This document shows, piece after piece, positions 21,484-32,500 of a stretch of 64,000 bases of DNA; the stretch's first letter is position 1; every line of letters begins with the position of its first letter. The notes beneath the pieces were generated by a model. The model searched no databases, had not been told where the DNA came from, and worked only from the letters and a program-made list of their open reading frames with translations. Both the position numbers and the translations under genes were made by a program. The stretch lies in assembly GCF_000715075.1 (NCBI RefSeq), contig NC_134094.1, positions 84,914,120 to 84,978,119 of the forward strand, in the 5' to 3' direction. The DNA is from Nicotiana tabacum (lineage: Eukaryota; Streptophyta; Magnoliopsida; Solanales; Solanaceae).

Positions 21484-22664
21484 TTTGTTTTTGTTTTTTC
21501 TTTGTAGCTATATATTTTTGTATTCTAGGGTCATTTTACGGTGCCTTTGTAAATACCTTTATGTATATAAAAATTTTCTCTTCAGATATACATTGTGTCC
21601 TTTATTTTTCAGTATTTGCTTATGTTCACGGCTTCTAACTTGTGTTTTAGTCTTTAAAATATGTCATCGATGCTTTAGCATAGAATTTGACATAACTTAA
21701 ACTGTTCGTTCCCCCAAAGCCCGGATGAGGCCTGGGTTAAGTAACAATTCGGAGTTGCTTTCACTTCGGAAGATTCGATAAAAAATGGAGTCTTTGTTAA
21801 AATATTTTAAAGTTTTAACCGGACACGATTATTCTTTGTCGAAGTTGGCTATTTTCATGGTCGGGTCTGAAGTAAGTTTTCATAGATTAAACAACGTGTA
21901 AGGACCTTACTTTTCTTGTACGGACTTAGACATCTCCAAGCCGTTTAAGTTGGCCGTAGCCTTTATTTTTTTGGGCCCTGCCTAATAGGCTTGTTGCCTT
22001 CTGAGTTTGATAGCCCGAATTCCCCGATCTTATTGTCGGGTAGCAGTCCCCGGTTTGGGGAGGCCCGTAGGCTTAAGGGTTCTGAACCCAATATTTACTC
22101 TAAGTAAATTAACGGTAATGTCTCTGGTGCAAATGTGAACTGATGAAACATAGAATGAAAACTACTTTATTACTTTGACTGTAGAGTACATAACCGAAGG
22201 TACAAAACGTTTCTGTCATGGCGAGAATGAGTTACACGGACACAGTTCGTTTGATCGTTTAACCCTTACAATTAATTCTAATATTCAATCCTTGGCTTTC
22301 AATATCGAATAAAAAATGCCTTCTTAATTTCCAAACTCAGGATCTTGACTTAGGGTATGATGGCCCCTTAGTTTTTGAGACTGAACTTGTGAGGGCTCAA
22401 ATACTATTGGTCTAATACGGGTGGTCTGCAGTCCCGGCCTCAGGACAATCTTCAAAACTAGGGTAACACATTTTACTGTTTCCTCGTTAAAAACTTTGGG
22501 AAAAAATCGGTCCAAGGAAAAAAGAGTACAACACGTGCTTTCAGACCTAATCCTTAGATTTGACCTCAACCGAGTACCTGCAAAGGTTAGTTCAAATAGT
22601 AATAAACTACAAAGGAAATTATGTTCATACCTTAGCAGTAGTACCGCTTTAGGTGTGCCACATT
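21484..22664. other. Spacer between antisense gene and integrase
   Basis: About 1.2 kb inside the Tat element with only short open frames. It would hold the 3' region shared by the converging sense and antisense units. A T-rich stretch at 21484-21520 could serve the antisense transcript's 3' end. Nothing else recognised. Confidence 0.5.
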
Positions 22665-23790
22665 CTAGTTGTTGGGTAGTTGTACACCGTTCCCGGACTC
22701 GAGCTTGTATGAGCCTTTCCCAATTATACTAGTGACTTTGTACGGTCCTTTACTGTTCGGTACTAGTTTTCCGTCATTCGGATTCTTGGTATGCAGTGTA
22801 AATTTCCTCAATACCAAGTCCACGACTCGAAAGTGTTGAAGGTTTGCCCTTCGCTTGTAGTATCTCCCCATTCGTTGCTTTTGGGCCGCTTACCGGACTA
22901 GGGCGGCTTCCCGCCTTTCATATGCTAAATTTAAGCTCGTGGCCATGGCCTCGTCATTTGATGTCTCCATAGCGTATTGGAATGTTAGGCTCGGTTCTCC
23001 TACCTTTACCGAAATCAGGGATTTCACGTCGTAGACTAAAGAAAACGGTGTTTCATTGGTGCTGGAGTTCGAAGTCATTCGATCTGCCCATAAGACCTCG
23101 GGAAAAAAAATCTTTTTGTTTCCCTTTTGAGTAGGTCAATTCCTTCTTCAGGTTCTGGAGTATAGTTTTATTTGTTGATTCCGCTTTACCGTTCTTGCTT
23201 GGGTGGTAGGGCGTCGATAATTTTTTTTTGATTTTGTGGTCTTCGAAAAACTAACTAACCTTGACACCAATGAGCTACCTCCTGTTGTCGCAAGTTATCT
23301 CGGTCGGTATCCCGAACCGGCATATTATATGATCCAAGATAAAGTCAATGACCTCTTTTTCCCAAACCTTCTCAAATACATGTGCTTCTACCCACTTGGA
23401 AAAATAATCGGTCATAAGTAATATGTATTGGGCTTTGCCGGGTGCCCATGGCAAGGGATCGACAATGTCCATTTCTCATTTCATGAACGACCAGGGGGAC
23501 AGGACCGGGTGAAGCATCTCCCCCGGTTGGTAAATTATCGAGGCGTGTCTCTAGCATTCATTACACTTTTGAATGAAGTCTTTCGCATCCTTTTCCATCT
23601 CATTCCAGTAATAATCGACTCTGATCAATTTCCGAACCAAGGATTCCGCTCCCAAATAGTTTCCATAAGTACCCTCGTGTACTTCCCTCATCACGTAGTC
23701 AGTCTCCCCCTGGCCCAAGCACCTTGCTAACGGCACAAAAAATGATGTTCGATGTAATTTTCTACTAACCAAGCCAAACCTGGCAGCCTT
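22665..23790 (-). pseudogene. Integrase of the Tat element, broken
   Basis: The minus strand, read from 23790 down, has the zinc domain with REVHEGTYGNYLG and KCNEC. The second His of HHCC is Tyr, while both Cys remain. The catalytic core then reads MDIVDPLPWAPGKAQY and ILLMTDYFSKWVEA, and FGIPTEITCDNRR ends at a stop. The C-terminal part has NETPFSLVYDVKSLI and RKFTLHTKNPNDGKLVPN. At least four separate frames are needed, so it is non-functional. No chromodomain follows, as expected for Tat. Confidence 0.88.
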
Positions 23791-23865
23791 AATACGTAGG
23801 GCCCTCGATTCCTTGGGATCTGACTACAATTTCCCATTCTAAAGGTAGTCTATGTATTTTTTTCT

Positions 23866-24400
23866 TCAATCCCAAGTCAAGCTTATTGAGTTTACCTCGG
23901 CGTGACCTTCCTCTATCACTGAGTTCATCAATTGCACTACTGCTCCAGAATTGAATTCGTTGGAGTCGACTGATGACCCTAGATTAGACAATACATCGGC
24001 CTTGTTATTTTGATCGTGAGGTACATGCGGTAGAGTCCATTCCTTGAATTGGTGTAAGGTCACTTGCAACTTATCCAAGTGTCTCCGCATCCGGTCCTTT
24101 TTTACTTCAAACGTCCCGTTCACTTGGTTAACGACGAGGAGGGAGTCACACTTAGCTTCGATCACCTCAGCCCCTAGGATCTTAGCCAGTTTTAGACCTA
24201 CAATCATATCCTCATATTTGGCTTCGTTGTTAGTCAACTTCACATCTCTAATAGATTGCCGATTGCCTTATTACATTACCCGTAGGTGGTTTTAATACGA
24301 TTCCCAACCCGGACCCTTTCGCGTTAAAAGAACCATCCATGGATAGGGTCCAAACCCCCGAGCTAGTCCCCAAGGAGAGCAGTAATTCTTTCACAACCTT
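23866..24400 (-). pseudogene. Second (archaeal-type) RNase H of the Tat element
   Basis: A distinct RNase H lies between the retroviral RNase H and integrase. It reads WTLSMDGSFNAKGSGLGIVL (start near 24352), then TNNEAKYEDMIVGLKLAKIL, AKCDSLLVVNQVNG and NNKADVLSNLGS. The D..E..D..D ligands are visible: MDGS, NEAKYE, CDSLL and NKADVLS. A frameshift near 24245 separates the first block from the rest. A second RNase H of this type is diagnostic of the Tat lineage. Confidence 0.88.
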
Positions 24401-24890
24401 GGGGATCATAGTCGGCGTAAAGTCAGCCATGAAGTCTGCTAGAATTTGAGATTTTATAGCATTTCGGGGTTTGTATTTGATATCGTACCTGCTAATCTCT
24501 ACGGCCCATTTGGCTAGTCGTCCCGAGAGCTCGAGTTTATACATAACATTCCTTAGCGGGTACGAGGTCACGACACATATGGGGTGACACTGAAAGTATG
24601 ATTTTAATTTCCTATATGCGCTCAATAAAGCGAGTGCTAATATTTCTAAGTGTGGATACCTTGTTTCGGCATCGCCTAGGGTTCTAGTAACATAGTAAAT
24701 AGGAAACTGCGTACCTTCTTCTTCCCGAACAAGGACACCACTTACCGCTACCTTGGAAATTGCCAAGTAGAGGTATACTTACTCGTTCGTGTTCGGGGTG
24801 TGTAGCAAAAGAGGGCTCTATAGGTATTGTTTGAGTTCTTCTAAAGCCTGATGACATTACGGGTTCCAAGATAAGTCGTTCTTCTTCTTT
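24400..24890 (-). pseudogene. Retroviral-type RNase H/connection domain of the Tat element
   Basis: Minus-strand frame 24248-24766 begins with VAVSGVLVREEEGTQFPIYY, then TLGDAETRYPHLEILALAL, VVTSYPLRNVMYKLELSGRL and KYKPRNAIKSQILADFMADF. This is the degenerate gypsy RNase H, missing clear Asp ligands (VVTSYPL where an Asp is expected), as is common in lineages that gained a second RNase H. Confidence 0.8.
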
Positions 24891-25870
24891 AGTAATGAAA
24901 ACAATGGTGGCTCTTGTCGAACAACCTCAAAATAAATCGGCCCAATGTGGTTATCCGCCCGATCAATCTTTGTACTGCCTTGACGTTGTCAACTATGGTA
25001 ATATCTTCTATGGATTCTATCTTGTCCGGGTTGATATCTATTCCTCTTTTGAATACCATGAAACCGAGTAACTTGCATGAGCTGACCCCGAAGGTACACT
25101 TCTCTGGATTCAGCTTCATATTGTATTTGCTTAGTATGTCGAAGGTTTCCTGCAAATGATTAAAATGGTCCTCTAATCGCATGGACTTACCTAACATATC
25201 GTCAATATAAACCTCCAATTATTTTCCTATTTGTTCTTGGAATATTCGATTAACGATGCGTTAATATGTGGCAGCGACATTCTCTGTCCCAAACGGTATT
25301 ACGTTGTCATAGTACGTGCCAAATTTAGCTATAAAAGAAGTTTTTTCTTGGTCGCCCGGGTCCATCAAAATTTGGTTGTACCCAGAATAGGAATCGAGAA
25401 AACTCAGTATCTCGTGCCCGGATATCGCATCGATCATTCGATCGATGTTAGGCAAAGGAACTGAATCCTTTGGACATGCCTTGTTTAGGTCCTTATAATC
25501 TACACACATTCTAAGTTTGTTTCCTTTTTTAGGCACGAACACTATGTTACCTATCCAATTCGGGTATTTAACTTCCTAAATGGAACCTATTTTCAAAAGC
25601 TTAGATATCTCGTATTTGATGAATGCGTATTTGATCTCGGACTGCGGCCTCCTCTTCTGTTTGATCGGGTGGAATTTTGGATCTAAGCACAACTTGTGAG
25701 TGGTTACCTCCGGTGGGATCCCTGTCATATCTAAGTGGGTCCAGAAAAAACAATCGGTATTAGCTTTAAGGAAATCAATAAGTTTTTTCCTGAGCTTGGG
25801 ACTTAACTCCGTGTCCAGGTATACCTTTCTATCTAGTAGATACTCGATCAGTATGACCTGCTCCAATTCC
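24889..25870 (-). pseudogene. Reverse transcriptase of the Tat element
   Basis: Three minus-strand frames carry the RT. 25576-25866 has the N-terminal HKLCLDPKFHPIKQKRR block. 25261-25542 has MCVDYKDLNKACPKDSVPLP and ILSFLDSYSGYNQI. 24889-25218 has the catalytic VYIDDMLGKS motif with both Asp kept, then LNPEKCTFGV and KLLGFMV. Frame breaks near 25550 and 25240 separate them, so the catalytic pair survives in a broken gene. Confidence 0.9.
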
Positions 25871-26001
25871 TCGATTGTTGATTTAGTGGCATCGGTATCA
25901 TCGGGTGTTATAAAGGATCTCGGGACACCGTAATCATCCTCCTCGTTTGTTGTGTGCTCCTCATGTTTCCGCGGCCCAGTCAGGGTCGGGACCGCTTATT
26001 G

Positions 26002-26640
26002 TTATTTGGTTTCTTTCTCTTCGACTAGTCCCCTACTTTTTGATGTCTTAACCACGGGTACCAGGATCACTTCCTCGATAGCAAACATCTCCTTTGCGGT
26101 TAGCTGTTCCCCGTAGACCGGTTTGATTCCGCCCAGAGTGGGAAACTTCAATGCTTGATGTAATTTTGAAGGCACCGCTCTAATGTTATGGACCCATGGC
26201 CTCCCGAATAAGGCGTTGTATCTTATATCCCTCTCGATCACGTAACATTATGTTCCTTGGGTGGTCCCGATAGTGTTTACTGCTAGGGTTATTTCACCCT
26301 TCGTCGTCTCGCATGCCATGTTGAACCCGTTCAATATTTGTATCGCCGGTACGATTTGATCCAATAATCCCAACTGCTCTACGACCCTCCATCGGATGAT
26401 GTTGGCCGAGTTACCTGGATCTATTAACACACGTTTAACTCGAGATTTGTTGATAAGTATAGATATTACCAGTACATCGTTATGAGGTTGGACAATGCCC
26501 TCGGCATCCTCGTCGTTAAACGAGATGGTTCCTTCCGGGACATAATCTCGGGTACGGTTTTCCCTTGTGATAGATACTTTAGTGCGCTTTATCATCGGTC
26601 GTTGAGGGATATCGACCCCTCCAATGATAATATTTATCAC
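26002..26640 (-). pseudogene. Protease region of the Tat element
   Basis: Minus-strand frame 26248-26640 contains RVKRVLIDPGNSANIIRW, the DPGxSAN active-site form usual in Tat elements, then QLGLLDQIVPAI. The next frame, 26002-26241, has [18 protein letters not shown] and LHQALKFPT, the C-terminal protease region. A single frame break near 26245 separates them. It would release mature Gag and Pol proteins. Confidence 0.85.
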
Positions 26641-26689
26641 GTGTTAAGGCTCCTCCTGCTCAATTTGTTTGTAGGCATCCTCGTTTATG

Positions 26690-27641
26690 AAATGATTTTT
26701 TGCCCACTCACTTAGGAATTCCCGAAGATGCCCTTAGCTGTCAACAATCTTCGGTCCTGTGACCGTGAGTACCATGGTATTTACACACCAAGTTATGATC
26801 CCTCTATGTGGGATCAGACTGAAGTGTCCTAGGCCATTATGTCTCCTTGATGTGACCAATGGCTGACACTATACTCGCAGCATCCACGTTGAAGTTGCAT
26901 TCTGATAGTCTCGGTGCTTCCCTACCCCCGAGTGATCTGTCCAAACTGTTCTTACTCATCAGACCCCGGTTGTTAGGTCCTTGATAACTTCTCCTGTCAT
27001 TCCCGGTTGGGTGGCGACCGGGTCCGTTTCCCCTTATGTCCTAGATATATGGCTGAAACCAATCTCGGACCTGCCTTGGCTCCTGGTCCATAATTCTTTT
27101 AGATCTGTCGCTCACTCTATTGGGGTAGACAGACCCCGAGGGCCCCCTCAACTGGTCGTCCTCGACTCTGATCTTCGACTTATTCCTGTTATGAATATCG
27201 ACCCAAGTAGTCGTCGGGTTTTCCACCAAGTTTTGCTTCAATTGTTGAGAAGCAATGGAACTTTGGGGGTTGAGCCCTTGAGTGAATGCTTGAAGACCCC
27301 AATCATCTATGACCTGGGCAGGTCAATTCGCTCCATCTAGAACCTCGATACGAACTCTCTAAGCATCTCTTGTCTCTTTGCTTGACTTTGAAGAGGTCTG
27401 ATTTCCTCGTCTCGACCTTGATAGTGCCAGCATGGGCTTTAACGAAGGCATCTGCAAGCATAGCGAATGAATCAATGGAATTCGGGATTGTGATTTGTGA
27501 GTTAGCATCGAACGGGTCAGTGATTGGGACACTATTAGGATGAAAAGGGGGTACGTCATTGCTTGGTACCACATTGTTGTTTTCACCGTGGTTACTTGAC
27601 TCGACGTCAACATTCAAGTGAGCAGTCTGAGAATTTGACAT
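26690..27641 (-). pseudogene. gag of the Tat element, broken
   Basis: Starts at an ATG (27641) about 110 bases inside the PBS. The N terminus reads MSNSQTAHLNVDVESSN and is polar and Asn/Pro-rich. A later frame (27041-27241) has KQNLVENPTTTWVDIHNRNK. Near 26800-26750 is CKYHGTHGHRTEDC, the Cys/His nucleic-acid binding patch of Tat Gag. Several stops and shifts occur (near 27300, 27040 and 26715). Confidence 0.78.
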
Positions 27642-27733
27642 TTTCAGATTAACCTGAAATCAAACTTCAAAGAGCAAGTGTAAAATAGGGTGTGTTGTGG
27701 ATATTCGTATTAAATCACCACTATTATCCTTAG

Positions 27734-27750
27734 CCTCACGGTGGGCGCCA
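27734..27750 (-). promoter_or_regulatory. Primer binding site of the Tat element
   Basis: The minus strand reads TGGCGCCCACCGTGAGG three bases inside the 5' LTR, the PBS type typical of Tat/Ogre elements. Confidence 0.85.
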
Positions 27751-27753
27751 AAC

Positions 27754-28457
27754 TGTTTACCCAAAAAATAAGTGTTTATCCAAAAAATGAATAACAATTG
27801 AATTTATATGCAATTAAAGGATATGTGATTTAATTTAACACGAATGGACTATGAACAATAAATAATGGAATTAAAGGAAATCATAGCGATCAAACCAAAA
27901 GTAATAGACGAATAAATCTAGCTTTGCAATGGATGTTTGAAAATCGGTTCCGATTTAGCCCTCGGAACGAGCTCGGTTACAACATAATAAGCAAACAGAT
28001 GAAGAACACTTTGAATAATAGCTAAAGGATAAAAATTAACTTTATTGCTTTGATATGCGTGTCAATAATAGTCCTTAAAATATAAAATTTCTCTCCTTTA
28101 TATAGTAGGGGAGTTTCTCTCCTAGTACAAGTCTAAGTAAGGTAAAGATCTTTGGCTTCCAATAAACGTTATTACACAGTTAATACCGGGCGAGATTTGC
28201 GCCGCAATATCCGGTGGTGGGCGAATATTTCGGCCCCTCATTTGTTCTGTCTAACCGCTTTTCTCTTCGCCCCTAGTTCTTCACTTTGCTCGAGCTCAAC
28301 GCTTGACCATATCTGGTCTCGGGCGCACCATTCGTCTTCCCCGAGTTCTGGTCTGTGAAAGCACTCGGCACTACCCGAAGTCATATCGGGTCGCACTGTC
28401 CTCTCGTCTTTACCAAGAAATCGGGGTAATTTTTATCCCCGATTTTACCCGTACACA
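27754..28457 (-). repeat. 5' LTR of the Tat element
   Basis: TG..CA, 704 bp. The + strand starts tgtttacccaaaaaataag and ends gtacaca. It matches 17625-18330. The tandem TTTA(C/T)CCAAAAAA motif at its U5 end occurs twice in both LTRs. Confidence 0.92.
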
Positions 28458-28462
28458 ATATA

Positions 28463-29429
28463 CTCACAAAAGAGTGTTTTATTCAAGGTTATATTTTATT
28501 TCTTGAGAATAAGAAGAATCTAACGCTAAAATAAATCTCGGTGTATTATGTGTACGCACGCAGTTGAGATAAGATTTTAGATTAAAAGCCTCTTTAGCCA
28601 AAGCATTTTTTCCGTCAAAGAAGTATCTATATATCTATATATATTTATATAATACAGGGGCTTAAGAAAGGTGATGTTGCCTTCTATATGATTAGGAAAG
28701 TCATTTATTTTTTTTCACATTCTTTTGCTATTTACTTTTTCAGAAAATAAAAAATGATTGTTCGTCTTTATCCACCTTTTCATTTATTTTCCACCGTTTC
28801 ATTTTCTATTCTAATGAAGGAAAGTGGCTGTTCATTTTGTTACCTTTCTCTTTACAAAATGAACGGAGGTGTCTGTTCATTGGCATAAAGTATTCTAGCC
28901 ACCTACCTTTTCATTTCTGTATGGAAAATTAATTAAAATCGATGGTTCTCCACGTACCGTGGCATAGCTAAGTATGCTCTCTTTTCATGGCACTCACCCA
29001 TGTACGTCCTTCTTCGTCCCTCTTTCTGCATTTTACTTTTCATCTCTTTACATCAATATAAATTGTGAAGGGTTTGGTGCGAGCAAAATGAGTTTTTTAT
29101 TGGAAATATTCACGGTAAGTTTGAAATACAAAATTTTCATTCTCCAAATATGCTAAAGTTTCCGATGTGTACATAAGGAGAACTCAATAGACACAAGAAC
29201 AATGATACAAAATGTAGGCATAAAGTGCGTTGTCACTATAGCTATGCAGGGAAAGAATGTGATACATTTTCTCTTACCCGGCTCAACATATGGCATGCCA
29301 ATTATGCACTTCAATTGTTGAATATTGAGGAAAAGGTCAACTTAAACGAATATTAGATGTGCTTTCTCAAAGACCAATACTCCTACTTCATTACAAAAAA
29401 TCATTGTGGAACTTATCATTCTAGAAGTA
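28463..29429. other. Non-coding AT-rich stretch
   Basis: Lies between the Tat element and the hAT-like element. It contains a TA-rich patch (28627-28655) and two related TGTTCATT boxes (about 28828 and 28875). No gene, exon of the TGA-like gene or repeat terminus was recognised. Confidence 0.6.
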
Positions 29430-29503
29430 ATATCAATCAGAGGCGGACCCAGGATCTGAGCACGACGGGGGCATCATTGTATACTAATCACTAGCGATGA
29501 AAT

Positions 29504-32500
29504 TTGGCGTTCAATATTTTGAAAACTTAATTATTATGATGACTTATCATCTAAGTATAAACAAAAAGAAGTTCTAAAGAAAAAGAAAGCACCGAACAGA
29601 GAGAGATTTCTTCGCAAAATCGGTGTTATTGGAAGAGAAGGTTTTGATTAAGCATCTTTCACACTTTAAAAATTCTCGTTTATTAATTTAAAAAAGGGGG
29701 TCAGTGATCAAAAGGGCGTTCAGACTTTAAAATATCAAAATCTTACTCATGAAATCAAGATTAAGGGTATGTTAATAGTCAAAAAACTAAAGAAGAGTCT
29801 CAAACTCTTAATTGCCATTGTCGAGTTGGAGTCAAAGTAATTGTTAAAGAAAGTTGTGGCAAAAGAATTAACATTTTTCTATTTGTGGAGCGATAAATTA
29901 TAATTTGAGGCTTTTAATTTAAGGGAGGGATATGAAAAGTAAAAATTAATGAAGTTGATTGTTATGTATTAGTGTTAAACAATAATTGAATTAAAAAAAA
30001 GATAAATATAAAAATAAAGCAATTTGCTATTAAGTATAAAATAAAAAGGAGAAGAAAAAGTGAGAACTAAAGTAGGAAGGAGGAGGAATGGCTTAACTGG
30101 GTTTCGAACCCACGACATTCAATAAAGAAGGAAACTTAGGCGCCCCAGCCAACCACTTCGAAAACTTGGCGTTCAATATTTTGAAAACTTAATGATTATG
30201 ATGACTTATCGTCTAAGTATAAACAAAAGGAAGTTCTAAAGAAAAAGAAAGCACCGAACAGAGAGAGATTTATTCGCAAAATTGGTGTTATTGGAAGAGA
30301 AGGTTTTGATGAAGCATCTTTCACACTTTAAAAATTCTCGTTTATTAATTTAAAAAAGGGGGTAAGTGATCAAAAGGGCGTTCAGACTTTTAAATATTAA
30401 AATCTTACTCATGAAATAAAGATTAAGGGTATGTTAATAGTCAAAAAACTGAATAAGAGTCTCAAACTCTTAATTGCCATTGTCGAATTGGAGTCAAAGT
30501 AATTGTTAAAGAAAGTTGTGGCAAAAGAATTGATATTTTTCTATTTGTGGAGCGATAAATTACAATTTGAGGCTTTTAATTTAAGGGAGGGATTTGAAAA
30601 GTAATAATTAATGAAGTTGACTGTTATGTGTTAGTTTAAACAATAATTGAATTAAAAAAAAAGATAAATATAAAAATAAAGCAATTTGCTATTAAGTATA
30701 AAATAGAAAGGAGAAGAAAAAGCGAGAACTAAAGTAGGAAGGAGGAGGAATGGCTTAACTGGGTTTCGAACCCACGACATTCAACAAAGAAGGAAACTTA
30801 GGTGCCCCAGCCAACCACTTCGAAAACTTGGCGTTCAATATTTTGAAAACTTAATGATTATGATGACTTATCATCTAAGTATAAACAAAAAGAAGTTCTG
30901 AAGAAAAAGAAACCACCGAACAGAGAGAGATTTCTTCGCAAAATCGGTGTTATTGGAAGAGAAGGTTTTGATTAAGCATCTTTCACACTTTAAAAATTCT
31001 CGTTTATTAATTTAAAAAGGAGGGTCAGTGATCAAAAGGGCGTTCAGACTTTAAAATATCAAAATTTTACTCATGAAATCAAGATTAAGGGTATGTTAAT
31101 AGTCAAAAAACTGAAGAAGAATCTCAAACTCTTAATTGCCATTGTCGAGTTGGAGTCAAAGTAATTGTTAAAGAAAGTTGTGGCAAAAGAATTGATATTT
31201 TTCTATTTGTGGAGCGATAAATTACAATTTGACGCTTTAATTGAAGGGAGGGATTTGAAAAGAAAAAATTAATGAAGTTGACTGTTATGTGTTAGTGTTA
31301 AACAATAATTGAATTAAAAAAAAGATAAATATAAAAATAAAGCAATTTGCTATTAAGTATAAAATAGAAAGGAGAAGAAAAAGCGAGAACTAAAGTAGGA
31401 AGGAGCAGGAATGGCTTAACTAGGTTTCGAACCCACGACATTCAACAAAGAAGGAAACTTAGGCGCCCCAGCCAACCACTTTGAAAACTTGGCGTTCAAT
31501 ATTTTGAAAACTTAATGATTATGATGACTTATCATCTGAGTATAAACAAAAAGAAGTTCTAAAGAAGAAAAAAGCACCGAACAGAGAGAGATTTCTTCGC
31601 AAAATCGGTGTTATTGGAAGAGAAGATTTTGATTAAGCATCTTTCACACTTTAAAAATTCTCATTTATTAATTTAAAAAGGGGGGTCAGTGATCAAAAGG
31701 GCGTTTAGACTTTAAAATATCAAAATCTTACTCATGAAATAAAGATTAAGGGTATGTTAATAGTCAAAAAACTGAAGAAGAGTCTCAAACTCTTAATTGC
31801 CATTGTCGAATTGGAGTCAAAGTAATTGTTAAAGAAAGTTGTGGCAAAAGAATTGACATTTTTCTATTTGTGGAGCGATAAATTATAATTTGAGGCTTTT
31901 AATTTAAGGGAGGGATTTGAAAAGTAATAATTAATGAAGTTGACTGTTATGTGTTAGTTTAAACAATAATTGAATTAAAAAAAAAGATAAATATAAAAAT
32001 AAAGCAATTTGCTATTAAGTATAAAATAGAAAGGAGAAGAAAAGGCGAGAACTAAAGTAGGAAGGAGGAGGAATGGCTTAACTGGGTTTCGAACCCACGA
32101 CATTCAACAAAGAAGGAAACTTAGGTGCCCCAGCCAACCACTTCGAAAACTTGGCGTTCAATATTTTGAAAACTTAATGATTATGATGACTTATCATCTA
32201 AGTATAAACAAAAAGAAGTTCTGAAGAAAAAGAAACCACCGAACAGAGAGAGATTTCTTCGCAAAATCGGTGTTATTGGAAGAGAAGGTTTTGATTAAGC
32301 ATCTTTCACACTTTAAAAATTCTCGTTTATTAATTTAAAAAGGAGGGTCAGTGATCAAAAGGGCGTTCAGACTTTAAAATATCAAAATTTTACTCATGAA
32401 ATCAAGATTAAGGGTATGTTAATAGTCAAAAAACTGAAGAAGAATCTCAAACTCTTAATTGCCATTGTCGAGTTGGAGTCAAAGTAATTGTTAAAGAAAG

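Larger units (their letters stand above)
17625..28457 (-). mobile_element. Tat/Ogre-like Ty3/gypsy element with antisense gene
   Basis: A 10,833-bp element flanked by atata at 17620-17624 and 28458-28462. LTRs of about 705 bp lie at 17625-18330 (3') and 27754-28457 (5'). On the minus strand are a Tat-type PBS, gag, protease, RT, RNase H, a second RNase H and integrase. Between integrase and the 3' LTR lies about 4.3 kb carrying a + strand, intron-containing gene. The dual RNase H, the GGCGCCCACCGTG-type PBS and the antisense ORF are known marks of the Tat lineage. Coding regions are broken by stops and shifts. Confidence 0.93.

Noticed and set aside
28463..29429. Possible downstream exon of the TGA-like gene
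   Set aside because: Looked for the ADNLRQQTL-type segment in all + frames here and at 34954-35694; nothing matched.
30086..30165. Complete tRNA gene on the minus strand
   Set aside because: Only the B-box/T-arm part is convincing. No acceptor stem or anticodon arm could be folded by eye.
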